64,000 bases of DNA from Heracleum sosnowskyi (Eukaryota; Streptophyta; Magnoliopsida; Apiales; Apiaceae): the NCBI GenBank assembly GCA_030848705.1, contig CM061243.1, positions 119,932,674 to 119,996,673 on the forward strand, given 5' to 3'. The position numbers were made by a program, and so were the translations under genes. Below are positions 46,810 to 59,594 of this stretch, piece by piece. Position 1 is the stretch's first letter. Each line of letters starts with the position of its first letter. The notes below the pieces were generated by a model, which did no database searches, had not been told where the DNA came from, and saw nothing but the letters and a program-made list of their open reading frames with translations.

Positions 46810-47672
46810 TTAGCTTAAAACATGTGTGATACACGGATTATTATTAATAGTTATTATTTTTATTATTTATATTTTAATATTCTATTAATTTGCATTTGCT
46901 AAAAAAATAAGTAGACGTGTTAAACTTTTTTAAATAATTAAAAGTATTAAAATAGATTTTAAAATAAATTAATAATTGTTTGCCCGTGATATTTTTGGAA
47001 AAGGAAGGGTCCGTAATAAAAAGTAAGTGTCCGTAATTAAAAGTATTTAAATAGGTTTCAAAATAAATAAGTAAGGATTTGTCGTGAATATTTTTGGAAA
47101 ATAAGAGGTTTTAGTAAGATAAAATAGAAAGAGTAACATGTTTTAGTTGAAAAAGGTAATTGCCCGTGATTTTTTTAGAAAAAGAGAGGATTTTGTTAGA
47201 AAAAATAAAAAAGGTAATGTATTTTAGCTGAAAAGATAGTTGATTATAAAAATGTTATTATTTAATAATCATTTCTTTAGAAAATGAAAAAATAGAAAAA
47301 GTAACACGTTTCAGCTGAAAAAGTACTCATAATTAAAAGTATTAAAATTGATTTTAAAATAAATAAGTAAGGGTTTGCCCGTGATATTTTTGGAAAATGA
47401 GAGGTTTTAGTAAGAAAAAATAGAAAGAGTAACATGTTCTTATTAAAAAAGATAATCGTCCGTGTTTTTTTTAGAAAAAGAGTGGATTTTGTTAAAAAAA
47501 AATAAAAAAAAGGTAAGGTATTTTAGCTGAAAAGATAATTGGTTATAAATAATGTTATTATTTAGTGATAGTTTTTTTAAAAAAACAAGGAAGGGTAATT
47601 AAGTAAAATCACTAAGTAACGACCGTCCATCCGTCCGACTACCAAACTTTTAATGTTTCGTCTTTAATAATA
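46810..47672 (-). mobile_element. Helitron-like unit 1, minus strand
   Basis: Minus-strand 3' end: decayed hairpin around CCGTGTATCACACATG, then TTTTAAG and CTAA. The 5' side carries TTATTAAAGACGAAACATT, shared with the next unit. The interior repeats CCGTGATATTTTTGGAAAA-type words. Non-coding. Confidence 0.5.
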
Positions 47673-48436
47673 TAGCTTAAAACTCGTGCGATGCACAGAT
47701 TGTTTTTAATAATTTTTAATTTTATTATTTATATTTTCTATTTTATTAATTGTATAGTAGGTGTGTTAAATATTTTTAAATAATTAAAAATATTAAAATA
47801 GATTTTAAAATAAATAAGTAACGGTTTGCCCGTGATATTTTGGAAAAGTAGGGGTTTTAGTAAGAAAAATATAAAATAACATGTTTTCATTGAATTTTAA
47901 AATATAAAAGTAATGATTTGTCCGTGATATTTTTGAAAAAAAAAGTGTTTTAGTAAGAAAAATAGAAAAGGTGATATGTTTTAGTTGAAAAAGGTAATTG
48001 TCAATTAAAAATATTAAAATAGATTTTAAAGAAAATAAGTAAGGGGTTGCCCGTGATATATTTGGAAAATGAGTGATTTTAGTAAGAAAAATAGAAAATA
48101 TAAGATGTTTTAGCTGAAAAAGGTAATTGCCCTTGATTTTTCTAGAAAAATTGGGGAAATGTAATTGCCATTTAAAAGTATTAAAATAAATAAGTAAGGG
48201 TTTGCTTGTGAAATATTTGGAAAATGAGGGATTTTAGTAAGGGAAATAGAAAAAGTAACATGTTTTAGCTGAAAAAGAAAATTGCCCGTAATTTTTTTAG
48301 AAAAAAATGGTAATGTATTTTAATTGAAATGGTAACTGATTATAATAATTAAATAAACAATTAAATAAGGCAAGTACCGTACCAAAAAACAGGTACCAAA
48401 ACTTTCAATGTTTCGTCTTTAATAATATTGTATAGA
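47673..48436 (-). mobile_element. Helitron-like unit 2, minus strand
   Basis: Directly abuts unit 1. The minus-strand 5' end is TCTATACAATATTATTAAAG after A. The 3' side has a hairpin-like GTGCATCGCACGAG and TTTTAAGCTA. The interior has the same gap-spaced repeats as unit 1. Confidence 0.55.
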
Positions 48437-48479
48437 TAGATCGATAGATTTATAATATTAGTACTTTATGCTACTAATT

Positions 48480-49001
48480 GGAATAACCCGTGATATTTTT
48501 GAGGTTTTAGTTAGGAGAAATATTAGTCAGAAAATATAAAAAATAATTTATGTTTTGAAAAAAAAAACTAATCGGTTAATCATTAATAATTATAATAATA
48601 TTATTTTATTTTATTAAATAGAACTGTTCGTGATATTTTTGGAAAATGAGAGGTTTTATTTAGGAAAAATAGAAAATTAGAAATTTTAGTTAAAAAATAT
48701 AAAAAAGAATATACACTTTGGCTAAAAATTGTAATAGATTAATTATTAACAAATTATAACCTTATTATGTTATTTTATTTAATGAAATTGTCTGTGATAT
48801 TTTTGGAAAATAAGATGTTTTAGTTAGAAAAAATAGAAAAAATATTTTATAATAATAATTTTAATATTTTATCTAACGGTTTTCATCGATTTGATCAAAA
48901 ACTTTAACGGTTATGAATGGAATGGAGTAACCGGACTACAAAAACTTTCAGGACCAGACTACAAAACTTTCAATTTTTGGTTTTTAATATAATAGTATAG
49001 A
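48480..49001 (-). mobile_element. Helitron-like unit 3, minus strand, 3' end unclear
   Basis: The minus-strand 5' end TCTATACTATTATATTAAAA after A is a close match to plant Helitron starts. The interior shows the CCGTGATATTTTTG repeat again. The 3' end near 48480 is decayed. Confidence 0.5.
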
Positions 49002-50807
49002 TTTGTAGCATATTCTGATAAAATATGCTATAAATAGCTTTGTAAATAAAAAAATACTTTGCAAATAACATTTCCTAAAAATTAGTAATTATATTTTAAC
49101 ATTACATGCAAAATGCAGTAAAAGGTGATTAGCAAAAAAAATGCAGTAGTGTACGTTCTTGACCAAGATCTTTGGTTAGTGGTTACATAATTAATCCCCA
49201 AAAGATCGCGAGCCGTACAGTTTAATTAGATGTTTCGAGAGCTATCACATAAAAAATTCAACGACCATTGTGATTATTATAGATGATAGCTTCAAGAATT
49301 TTGCTTAAAACCTGGTCATTGTCTCCTCAAATATCAGCTCATATGCGTCCTTAGTAAATCAGTTTTGAAGTTGTTAATTAGGAATTCAAACTTCACCTAA
49401 CGTGACTTGGTTAAACGATATAATCATTTGTTTGATGTTACAAGGTCGCACTACAATTATAGCCAAACTCTGTTTTCAAAGATACGGGATCCATAATTTG
49501 TCATATTTACAAAAAAAAATTATAGATAGAAACAAATTTTGGAATCTGATTTTTTTTAATTTATTTATCTATCAAGATTATTCATTTATTAAGGTGAAAA
49601 ATACATTATTTTTTATTATGTTATAATCGAAAAAATTATGCATTTGACGAAATTATTCATTTATCAAACTTCTACTATTTATCGAGTTTCTGCTTTAGAT
49701 AATTTAATTAACATGTTTTACAAAGCATTCTATATTTCTATTTGGAGGGATACTAAAAATTATTATCTGATTTAGTGAACTTGACATAAAAAAATATAAT
49801 TTACACTGGTAAAAATCAAAATTATAATTCTGTAAATTATTAGTCCGTTACAAAGCACTAAACCAACTATCTTATAAAATCTATTACTACTAACTTATAA
49901 CCCTGCACGGTTATTTTTTAAAATTTATAATCATATTTGTTCAAGAAATTATTTTTAATTAAATGATGATTCCAACATTATTATTTCAACTGTAATTCTA
50001 TTCAACTTAGAAAAATTGAAGATAAACTTATGAGTTTTTACATTGACAATTCTATTCAATTTTGAAAATTTACTCATTTTTTGTTTATATTATTAAAATT
50101 CACTTTTTAGTATTTGATTATAATTTTAATAACAACCAATCACATTTTTTAATATTATATCTACCAGTTCTTATTTATCTATTTCAAAATCAACTGTTCT
50201 TATTAGTTTGACCGTACATGTACCAAAATTTTGGATAAGATACACGACTCTTTTTTTAATATCTATAATTATATTAATTTATTTTTTAAAAATATTTATA
50301 TGTTATTAATTTTTGGACTTTATTCATTTGATTTTATACGCTCAATTAACTATTTGTACTGTATCTTGAGTTCTAAAAATCAGATTTGAATATTTTGCAG
50401 CAAACATGAAACTCATAAAATAATATTTAAATGATATTGAAAGTGGAAAATTTGTACTTTAAGAATTTTATTCGATTTAGAAAATTTTCATGTATTTGGT
50501 TTAAATTATAAAGATATTTTTTTAGTATTTTTAATACAATTCAAATAACAACCAAATACATTTTTTCATATTAGATCCAACGATTCTCATCTATTTATTT
50601 ATGTAATAGAATTATTTCAAATCCAATTCTAATTCTAATACTTCCACTTTTGACTTATATCCTTTTTAGATAATAATTTCTATTTTTTATATGATATAAT
50701 CATGATCGTTTATTTTTAAAAATATTAGATTCAACTATTGAGATTGTCTTTGCGGTACTGAATACTAGAGTTCTGGATAAAATCTCCCTTACGCTTATTA
50801 TATTATA
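49002..50807. other. AT-rich DNA
   Basis: No gene, RNA or clear element end is recognised. Confidence 0.5.
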
Positions 50808-51826
50808 CTAGCCTAAAACCCGTGCGATGCACGGATTGTTAATTGTTATTTTATTATTATTTTGTTTAATATTTTATTAATTGTAATTGTGCAAAAAATA
50901 AGTAGGCATGTTAAAATAGCTAAACACTTTTAATTAATTAAAAACATTAAAACAAATTTTAAAATAAATAAGTATGGGTTTGCCCGTTATATTTTTGGAA
51001 AATGAGGGGTTTTAGTAAGAAAAAAATAAGAAATGTAACATATATTTAGTTTAAAAAGGTAAATGCCCGTGATATTTTTGGAAAATGAGATTTTAAAATT
51101 TAATAATTAAAAGTATTTAAATACGTTTTAAAATAAATAGGTAAAGGGTTTCCTGTGATATTTTTGGAAAAAGAACGGATTTTAGTGAGAACAATAGAAA
51201 AATTAAATTGTAAAAGACAATTTCCCGTAATATTTTTAGAAAAGGAGGGGCTTTGTTAGAAAAAAATATATAATGTGTTTTAACTGAAAAGTTAATTGGT
51301 TATAAATAGGTATTTGATTATTTATATTTTAATATTTTTAGTAATTGCATTTGTTAAGAAAAATAAGTAGACATGTTAAAATAGGTAAACTTTTAAAAAA
51401 TAATTATAATATTAAAATAGGTTTAAAAATAAATAACTAAAGGTTTGTCCGTGATATTTTTGGAAAAGGAGGGGGTGTAGTAAGGAAAAATAGAAAATTT
51501 AACATGTTTTAGTTAAAAAAGGTAATTGCCCTGATATATTTGAAAAAGTAGGAGAATTTGTTAGAAAAAATAGAAAAAAATAATGTATTTTAGGTGAAAA
51601 AGATAATTGGTTATAAATAGGTAATATTATTATTTAGTAATATATTTATATAAATAAGTAAGATTAATTAAGTAAAAATACGAAGTACAGTTAATTAAGG
51701 GCAATTAAGTAAAATCACAACGTCCATACCGACCAACCAAACTTTTAATGTGGACAATTAAGTAAAATTACAATGTACCATACCGACCAACCAAACTTTT
51801 ATTGTTTCGTCTATTATATAATAGTA
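50808..51826 (-). mobile_element. Helitron-like unit 4, minus strand, 1.0 kb
   Basis: On the minus strand the 3' end is hairpin CCGTGCATCGCACGG, then GTTTTAGG, CTAG and T. The 5' side reads TACTATTATATAATAGACGA. Closely similar to unit 5, which abuts it head to tail. Confidence 0.65.
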
Positions 51827-52792
51827 CTAGCTTAAAACCCGTGCATCGCACGGATTGTTAATTATTATTTTATTATTATTTTTTTTAATATTTTATTAAT
51901 TATAATTGTGCAAAAAATAAGTAGGCATGTTAAAATAGCTAAACACTTTTAATTAATTAAAAACAATAAAACAGATTTTAAAATAAATAAGTATAGTTTT
52001 GACCGTTATATTTTTGGAAAATGAGGGGTTTTAGTAAGAAAAAATAAAAAAATGTAACATATATTTAGTTTAAAAAGGTAAATGTCCGTGATATTTTTGG
52101 AAAATGAGATTTTAAAATTTAATAATTAAAAGTATTTAAATATGTTTTAAAATAAATAAGTAAAGGATTTCCTGTGATATTTTTGGAAAAAGAATCGATT
52201 TTAGTTAGAAAAATAGAAAAAGTAAATTGTAAAAGACGATTTCCCGTGATATATTTAGAAAAGAATGGACTTTGTTAGAAAAAATATATAATGTGTTTTA
52301 GCTGAAAAGATAATTGATTATAAATAGGTATTTGATTATTTATATTTTAATATTTTTAGTAATTGCATTTGTTAAGAAAAATAAGTAGACATGTTAAAAT
52401 AGGTAAACTTTTAAAAAAATAATTATAATATTAAAATAGCTTTAAAAATAAATAACTAAAGGTTTGACCGTGATATTTTTGGAAAAGGAGAGGTTTTAGT
52501 AAAGAAAAATAGAAAAACAAACATGTTTTAGTTAGAAAAGGTAATTAACCGTGATATATTTGAAAAAGTAGGGGAATTTGTTATAAAAAATAGAAAAAAT
52601 AATGTATGTTAGTTGAAAAAGGTAATTGGTTATAAATATGCAATATTATTATTTAATAATACATTTCTATAAATAAGTAAGGTTAATTAAGTAAAAACAC
52701 GAAGTACAGTTAATTAAGGGCAATTAAGTAAAATCTTAACGTACCATACCGACCAACCAAACTTTTAATGTTTCGTCTATTATATAATAGTA
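51827..52792 (-). mobile_element. Helitron-like unit 5, minus strand, 0.97 kb
   Basis: On the minus strand the 3' end is hairpin CCGTGCGATGCACGG, GTTTTAAG, CTAG, then T. The 5' side reads GATACTATTATATAATAGAC. It aligns to unit 4 along almost its whole length, with many small changes. Confidence 0.65.
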
Positions 52793-52959
52793 TCAATATA
52801 CTTATATAAAGGAGAAGACGGGGGCGGTGAGGTGGCGCCTCTAAAATCACTCCGTTCTATTTTTCTAATTTTCTCAAATTTTCACAATTTTTAATTTTAA
52901 TAATTACAACTTCCTTTATTATTTTTGATTTTGTAGGAAGGAAATTTAAAATTACACTT

Positions 52960-53738
52960 TTATTATTTTCAAACTTGATAGAACTTTCTTTTATTATTTT
53001 CAAACTTGATATAACTTTCTTTGATTTAGAAAATTACAACTTCCTTATTATTTTCGAATTTGTAGGACTCGATAGAACTTTCTTTGATTTAGAAAATTAT
53101 AACTTCCTTATTATTTTCGAATTTGTAGGCTTGATATAACTTTCTTTTATTATTTTCAAACTTGATAGAACTTTCTTTGATTTAGAAAATTACAACTTCC
53201 TTATTATTTTCGAATTTGTAGGACTTGATAGAACTTTCTTTGATTTAGAAAATTACAACTTGCTTATTATTTTCGAATTTGTAGGACTTGATAGAACTTT
53301 CTTTGATTTAGAAAATTACAACTTCCTATTTTTTTCGAATTTGTAGGCTTGATAGAACTTTCTTTTATTATTTTCAAACTTGATAGAACTTTCTTTGATT
53401 TAGAAACTTTCTTTGATTTAGAAAATTACAAATTGCTTATTATTTTCGAATTTGTAGGACTTGATAGAACTTTCTTTGATTTAGAAAATTACAACTTCCT
53501 TATTTTTTCGAATTTGTAGGCTTGATAGAACTTTCTTTTATTATTTTCAAACTTGATAGAACTTTCTTTGATTTAGAAAATTACAACTTCCTTATTATTT
53601 TCGAATTTGTAGGACTTGATAGAACTTTCTTTGATTTAGAAAATTACAACTTCCTTATTATTTTCGAATTTGTAGGCTTGATAAAACTTTCTTTTATTAT
53701 TTTCAAACTTGATAGAACTTTCTTTAATTTAGAAGATT
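52960..53738. repeat. Tandem array of a 60-65-bp AT-rich unit
   Basis: About a dozen imperfect units combine GATAGAACTTTCTTTGATTT, AGAAAATTACAACTTCCTTA and TTATTTTCGAATTTGTAGG. A shorter 30-bp variant with ATTATTTTCAAACTTG is interspersed. Confidence 0.92.
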
Positions 53739-53999
53739 TATTGTATATTTACTTTCTCCATTAGTAGGGATTTTAAATGCAAAAATATTATATGTTTCCT
53801 CTATTAGTATTGATTTAAAAGGTAATTGAGATTTTTTCGAATTTTTAATATTATTATATTTTTCTAATTTTCTCAATTTTTTGAATTAATAATATTAAAA
53901 ATTCGAAAAAATCTCAATTACCTTTTAAATATTTACTAATATAGGAAACATATAATATTTTTGCATTTAAAATCTCTAGGAGAAAGTAAATATACAATA
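53739..53999. repeat. Long inverted repeat (about 115-bp arms)
   Basis: Left arm 53739 to about 53856 and right arm about 53882 to 53999 are near-perfect reverse complements, separated by about 25 bp. Both include TTGTATATTTACTTTCTCC and GGTAATTGAGATTTTTTCGA. Confidence 0.88.
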
Positions 54000-54440
54000 G
54001 ATCACTAATGGAGGAAACTAAATATCACTAATGGAAGAAACTAAATATTCAATTATAATATTCTTACCTTCAAAATATCTAAATTAGAAAAAAAGTGTAT
54101 TACCTTACATTATTTTGAAATTTCCTCTATTATTATATAAATATTTGATAGAATAGATTTTTATATATATTTTAGATGTTTTATTCTCATATTTATTGTG
54201 TTTTGCATTGATTTGGATATTTAATTGATAAATTTTATTGTTTTATTGTATAATACAAGGAAATCTAAATTTGGAAGGATTTAAAGGAAAATAGCTGATT
54301 TTGGAGCTTAATTAGACGGAAATCGGATTTATTGGACTAGGTGGGCTGGCTACATTGTTTGGGTCGTATCTTGAGTTTCAGAAGTCCGTTTTTGATGATA
54401 TTACACCCCACGCGAAGCTTATGGAATTATCTTTTAATTC

Positions 54441-54442
<2 letters not shown>

Positions 54443-54524
<82 letters not shown>
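54443..54524. repeat. (AT)41 microsatellite
   Basis: Uninterrupted AT dinucleotides over about 82 bp; the YIYI reading frames here are artefacts. Confidence 0.97.
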
Positions 54525-54526
<2 letters not shown>

Positions 54527-55087
54527 TTGAACGCTGCAAACGTTATTTACTCTTTTTCTTGGATGCATCATGCATGGCTTTTTCATGTTTTTATTTATCT
54601 TTTGTTTTTTGAACGTGTGTAATGTACTATTGTGCTTTGTTTCTACCGTTATATATAAAATAAGATTAATTGTGTTTAGCATTCAACTAACTTGGTTTCT
54701 ATTGTAATGCAGTTCCACAAGAATGGATTCAAACAAGTTCATGGATTTGAACAAGGTGACTTTTGTAGTTGATTTCTATGACTAATTACAATTATGTTTA
54801 ATTCATCTTTGTATTTAATTATTGGTTTTTTTGTAATTTTGGGGACTAATTAGTGTTTGTATACGGTATTATTTTCTTAATAAAATTTTATGAGACATGA
54901 TTTACTTTCTTAATAAAATTTTATGAGACATGATTTACTTTTTAATGATGACAGGGTAGATGTGGCCTTCTTCCGAATTTTTAATATTATTAATTCAAAA
55001 AATTGAGAAAATTTAGAAAAATAGAACGAAGCGATCTGAGAGCGCCACCTCACCGCCCCCGTCTTCTCCTTTATATAATAGTATTGA

Positions 55088-55518
55088 TGATTGATGATTT
55101 TTATTTAAGAACTTAAAAGCCCCCTTGCGAAATTAGAATAACTGAAATTAATTTTTGTCAATATACTGATTATCTCAATTATTCCCAAAAAATAAGTTTT
55201 CCAGCATAATTAAAGTTTCGAGTTTAGGTCTGTCAAAAAAAAAAAAGTTTCGAGTTTAGGCTCCTTCAAGCCCAACTCAACAAACCACAGGCCTTTTTCT
55301 TCAACATCCAAACCCGGAATCAAGCCACCATCTCTATGTAAAATAACACATGCCCAACTTGACACAACCTGGGCCGCAAACCCAACACAAAAGCCCAACC
55401 AAAAGCCCACTCACCTAATCTTGGAAATCACGCGCGCATTAATGACTTTGGCGTTGTTATCTAATGGGTTCCCAAATTTATAGTACGAAGACTTTGAATA
55501 TATACATACATACACCCC
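55088..55518 (+). promoter_or_regulatory. Upstream region of the TRAF-type zinc-finger gene with site II-like motifs
   Basis: Between about 55265 and 55415 there are several AGCCCA/TGGGCY words (for example ACCTGGGCCGC and two AAAGCCCA copies). These resemble site II elements often found upstream of housekeeping plant genes. No coding sequence is supported. Confidence 0.45.
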
Positions 55519-55519
55519 C

Positions 55520-55527
55520 TATATATA
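55520..55527 (+). promoter_or_regulatory. Putative TATA box of the TRAF-type gene
   Basis: TATATATA lies about 210 bp upstream of the ATG. The leader probably contains an intron ending at TTTTTTTGCAG (acceptor at 55707), because a long T-rich tract and acceptor precede the short final leader exon. Confidence 0.5.
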
Positions 55528-55732
55528 CACACACAATCGTCAATTTTGGTCTGCAAATCCAATCATCTTCATCAATTACAACACAGATCTATCGATTCAT
55601 TAGCTCATACTGTAATTCAATTCTTCAATTTCTTTTAATTCGCCTCTTTTCACACTCTGCAATGTGATTATTATTATTTTAATTGTTTTTTTTTTGTTTT
55701 TTTGCAGTTAATTTGATTTTGTAGAGGTAATT

Positions 55733-58700
55733 ATGGCTGAAGCATCTGATCAGGCCACAAGCATCTGCTCTCATTGGTAATATTTAATTTTTTATTGATT
55801 AATTGAATTTGATGATTAATTGATAGTGTATAATGTTGATTTTAGATGTGCTGTAGTTGTTGAATTGAATTGGATGAATATAGTGGAAGCTGAGACTGAA
55901 TTAGTTGAGATGCTAGTTATGATTTTTCGCGTTTTTGAGCTTTAGGATGATAATAATGTGATACAGGTGAATACGTAATGTGATCGTTGCGTATTTGTCT
56001 TTGTAACCTTTTTCCCCAATGTGTGGGAGTAAATCTGTAGTTTGATTGATCAATGGGGATGGAGACTGATGGTACTAAATTATGCTTTTTTTGTTATTCG
56101 TGAAATAGTTTAAATTAAGTGCTCTAAATTTTGTTGGCTAACCGTATCCTAGACTTCTACACTTGGCATATTGTGATAAGTCCTAATTTAAATGTGTGTG
56201 ATAAAAAATATTATTCATGAGTACTGATTTGTAAGCTTGTACATTGTCCGGGACTCGGAGATTTCTGACCTAATTTGTAAGCTTGTATGTTGTGTGTACG
56301 TGATTTCTTTTATATATGTTCATCCAAGTATGTTTTAGATATGGGAGGAAAAACTTATCGAGGAAACTCAAAGAAAACAGAGTTTTTTATCTTGAAGAAA
56401 AATCAATTAACTGATAAAAAATCACAAGACTCCAAATAGAGATTGTATGACTTAAAGAGCAATTACAAATGCTAATAAAATATGTACTTGTAAATCGTAC
56501 AGAAAGCTAGTTCTTGATGTTAACTTTTATCTGCCATAAAAAGGAATCAAAGCTGTTGTAAATAATCCAGGTAACATGCTACAGATAGTTAGTTAGTATG
56601 TGACAACAAACATGTTTAGTATATTTTTTTGGCCAAGTTGTTTCTTAGCACTTGAAGATTTTTCCTCCCCGTGTTGCAAGAAAAGCTTGTATCTATCATT
56701 GAATGGTGTGCCTTTAGGTTTAAACCTAAGAGTAGGCATTTTCCATGTTTTCATCTCATCTTTCTTTGTTATCCTTTTATAATTGTCTAAATTTAATTTA
56801 TTGGCTGATTAACATTGACTTGTATGTTTTCAGCAATAGAGACATTCCTTCTTCAAATATTGACTTGCACTACGCCCATTGCTCCCGGAATCTTGAAAAA
56901 TGTAAAGTATGCGGCGATATGATTCCCAAGAAACATGCTGAAGAACATTTTCTAAGCACCCATGCACCGGTATGTAATTTTGGCTGATAACTTATAACTT
57001 AGTGAAATAGTTTTATTTCCCAAGTGTTACTTCTGTGTAGCTGATTTTCTTGCTGTCCACACACCATACATCTATGCATCTGTTCTGTATTGGAAAGGCA
57101 CCTACAATTGGTACCACCTGATACTTTTTTTTCAATTGTTACAATCTTATTCTTCTTTAAGATACCACGGGGACATGTTATTTTTCTTTGTGAGAACAGT
57201 AGCACACACACAAAGAGAATACTTATATTCAGTATTTCAGTTCATGCGTTATGCTTCTCCCAATTGAGCTTTGCTATCTGTGTTATTAATTTGTCATGTC
57301 ATGTGTTATTTTTCCTACTAATCACACGTCTGATTAACAGAAAAAAACAAAAAATGTAGGTAAGGGGTAGGTTTCTGAATTCAAGTACATGGTTGACATA
57401 TTTCTATGTTTGTGGGACTTGTTGACAAATAAATTTTAATAGAATCAAAAATTAACTTTTAAGGGGATCCACGTACACTCGGCCTAAGATAGTCATTATG
57501 TGTTACGATCTTCAGAGGAGATGAAAATTGGGGAGATTAAGGGAAATTTAGAGAAGTTGCAGAGGAGTTTAAGTAGAATCTTGGATAATCAGCAAAACTG
57601 TTTATAGTTCAAGAATATTTGAAAACATATCAGAGATTAAATTTTATAGGGGAACTCTGTAGGATAATCTTTTGGGTGTTACTGAAAATGATGAAGTATT
57701 TATAAGGAACTACAGAGGGCCATGGTAGTACCATGCTGCTCATGACTATGTTCACAATACCATAAGTAATATGTACTAGTGAGTTAACTGTATGAACTAA
57801 TTGAACTATGGATTATAAATTCAACTGAACATCTTGCTATACACGCAAAAACAACCTCAAATAATAACATTTACAGAAAAAACATGTAGTAGTTTGAAGA
57901 ACAAGTTATATCCCAAAAGGTCTGGAAAAAGTTAATTTTGGTTAAAAAAAAGTTAATTTTAGTTAATTTTGCTTTTCTTCAAAATCCTATTTTGGAATTA
58001 TTTATAGATTGATCATATTGTGCATTTATAGGCCATTATAGAAAACACTTGTAGCTGAAATTGCATATGGCACACTATGCACACCAACACCATTTAGCTA
58101 ATATCATCTAAAAGCTTACTGTGAAAGGCTTCTCTAATACTTTTAAGTTTAACATACTGTCTCTAATTATGTACTTTGACTTTATTGGTGGGTTCCTTAC
58201 AATTTTTCTGGCGCAGGTTTCCTGCTCACTGTGCAGTCGATCCATGGACCGTGAAGTTTTAGCTGTGCATAAAGGTGAGGATTGTCCTCAACGAATTGTG
58301 ACTTGTGACTATTGTGAGTTTCCATTGCCGGCGGTTGATCTATTTGAGCATCAGGTAGTAATCTTAGATTCATTTAGTTATTTATAAGCATTGTGGAGTT
58401 TGGGAATTGGGAGTTTGAATATAATTATGATTTTTTTTTTTTACTTTTACATCAGGAAGTCTGTGGGAATCGGACGGAGTTATGTAATCTATGTAACAAG
58501 TACATAAGATTGCGTGAACGAAGTAACCATGAGAGCATATGCAATGGTGTTCCGAATATTCCTCAAGAAACTTTCAGGTAATATGGATACCTGCTCTAGG
58601 AAAATATATTAATATCTCATATGGTTATTTCTATAAATTCAATATACATGGTTTCGTATCTTTTGATTGTATGGTATCTAGAGTGATACAACTATTTTTT

Positions 58701-59273
58701 GTATCTTGTATGTACTCAGCATTTCATTTGTACATATTGCTAGATGAATATGAGATTTTAAACCTATGTAAAAAACTATAATATAAATAAGGATTTATTC
58801 TACTTGCTAGTAGATTGCTTCTTCAAACAACCCAACCTATACCATACTCTTGCGTCTACCACAAGTGTGAGGATATCTAATACTTAATTGATCTTTTTCC
58901 TTTATAAAGAGAATTTGTACATGTGATTATAACGCCGATCCTATATGTAATTGTTATAGACGATTATGATTACAGCTCTGAAATATTATCTGCTTTTCCA
59001 TTTGGCCCTCATTGCATTTACTGTTTCTTCTTTTAATCAATTTATTGTGGAAGATTTTTTCATATTGAGGAATTAACTTTTGAATTTAATTATTTTGTCA
59101 TGTTTTTTTGTAGGAGCACGGGGGATACTGAAAGAGGGCGTCGTCCTCAAAGAAGGCAGCCTGCAGGGTTTTCTACAAAAAGCCTTATATTTACCATTGC
59201 AATAACTGGAATTGCTGTGGTTTTAGGGTCTCTGCTGTTTCAGAGTAAACCTGAGAACAGTCCAGTGCATTAG
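55733..59273 (+). CDS. TRAF-type zinc-finger protein with C-terminal membrane anchor (five coding exons)
   Basis: Coding exons are 55733-55776, 56834-56969, 58217-58354, 58456-58577 and 59114-59273. All introns are GT-AG, and the 600 nt keep frame for 199 residues. The protein has a chain of Cys/His pairs spaced as small zinc fingers: CSHC (residues 13-16), CKVCGD (about 39), CSLC (about 63), CDYC (about 89) and CNLC (about 118), with His residues between. A basic stretch (RGRRPQRRQ) then precedes one hydrophobic segment (about residues 170-189, SLIFTIAITGIAVVLGSLLF), so it is probably tail-anchored with the fingers in the cytosol. Length and layout match the plant TRAF-type zinc-finger-related proteins such as the Arabidopsis At1g09920 type, whose role is poorly known. 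This is the clearest intact host gene in the window. Confidence 0.88.
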
Positions 59274-59428
59274 CAAATGAAGGCCTGTAATCGCTTGTAT
59301 GTGTTCAGTGTCAGCAAATACCACCCGTCCCCATGTAGACAATTTTCTTGCATATTCGTTTTCCATGTGAGATGTGTTTCGTCGTCCAGCTTCAGTAGAT
59401 ATGTCTTGATGTTCTGTATGACATGGAT

Positions 59429-59434
59429 AATAAA
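59429..59434 (+). terminator. Polyadenylation signal of the TRAF-type gene
   Basis: AATAAA lies 156 bp after the stop codon. Confidence 0.55.
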
Positions 59435-59442
59435 GTAATTAT

Positions 59443-59594
59443 TCTGGATTTGTATAAATAAATGAAAATATATTGCAATTCTGTTCTAATAATGTTCTAT
59501 TGTTTGATCAGAGACGTAGCATTTGTTTTATGGTACTGATGAAAATGATATTTGCCACTTCAATTCATCTTTATGCCCTCTTCTGATCTTTTCA
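59443..59594 (+). repeat. 150-bp direct repeat, left copy (3' flank of the TRAF-type gene)
   Basis: Matches 62716-62864 at roughly 85-90 percent by eye; shared words include TATTGCAATTCTGTTCTAAT and GCATTTGTTTTATGGTACTG. Confidence 0.9.

Larger units (their letters stand above)
52793..55087. mobile_element. 2.3-kb segment bounded by inverted copies of one Helitron-like 5' end
   Basis: The left end (TCAATATACTTATATAAAGG) and the reverse complement of the right end (TCAATACTATTATATAAAGG) share about 100 bp, including GGAGAAGACGGGGGCGGTGA. Each TC follows an A. No target duplication flanks the segment. It holds a tandem array, a long hairpin and an (AT)n run. It may be two Helitron-like elements head to head, or a foldback element with long terminal inverted repeats. 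Confidence 0.6.

Noticed and set aside
53522..53764. 80-codon frame with repeated LDRTFFDLENYNF-type motif
   Set aside because: It follows the AT-rich tandem array; the repeat period makes the frame open and no start or promoter is evident.
54341..54682. Frames encoding long Ile-Tyr alternations
   Set aside because: They are translations of the (AT)n microsatellite.
52793..55087. Interpretation as a classic Mutator-like element with long terminal inverted repeats
   Set aside because: No 9-11-bp target duplication flanks the segment and the ends look like TC-starting Helitron-like termini; kept only as an alternative.
55210..55410. 66-codon minus-strand frame upstream of the TRAF-type gene
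   Set aside because: No similarity or start context; the region is better explained as promoter DNA rich in AGCCCA/TGGGCY words.
56745..57359. Intron-located frames of 60-90 codons in the TRAF-type gene
   Set aside because: They read through intron sequence or in the wrong frame; the five-exon model accounts for the coding bases with correct splice sites.
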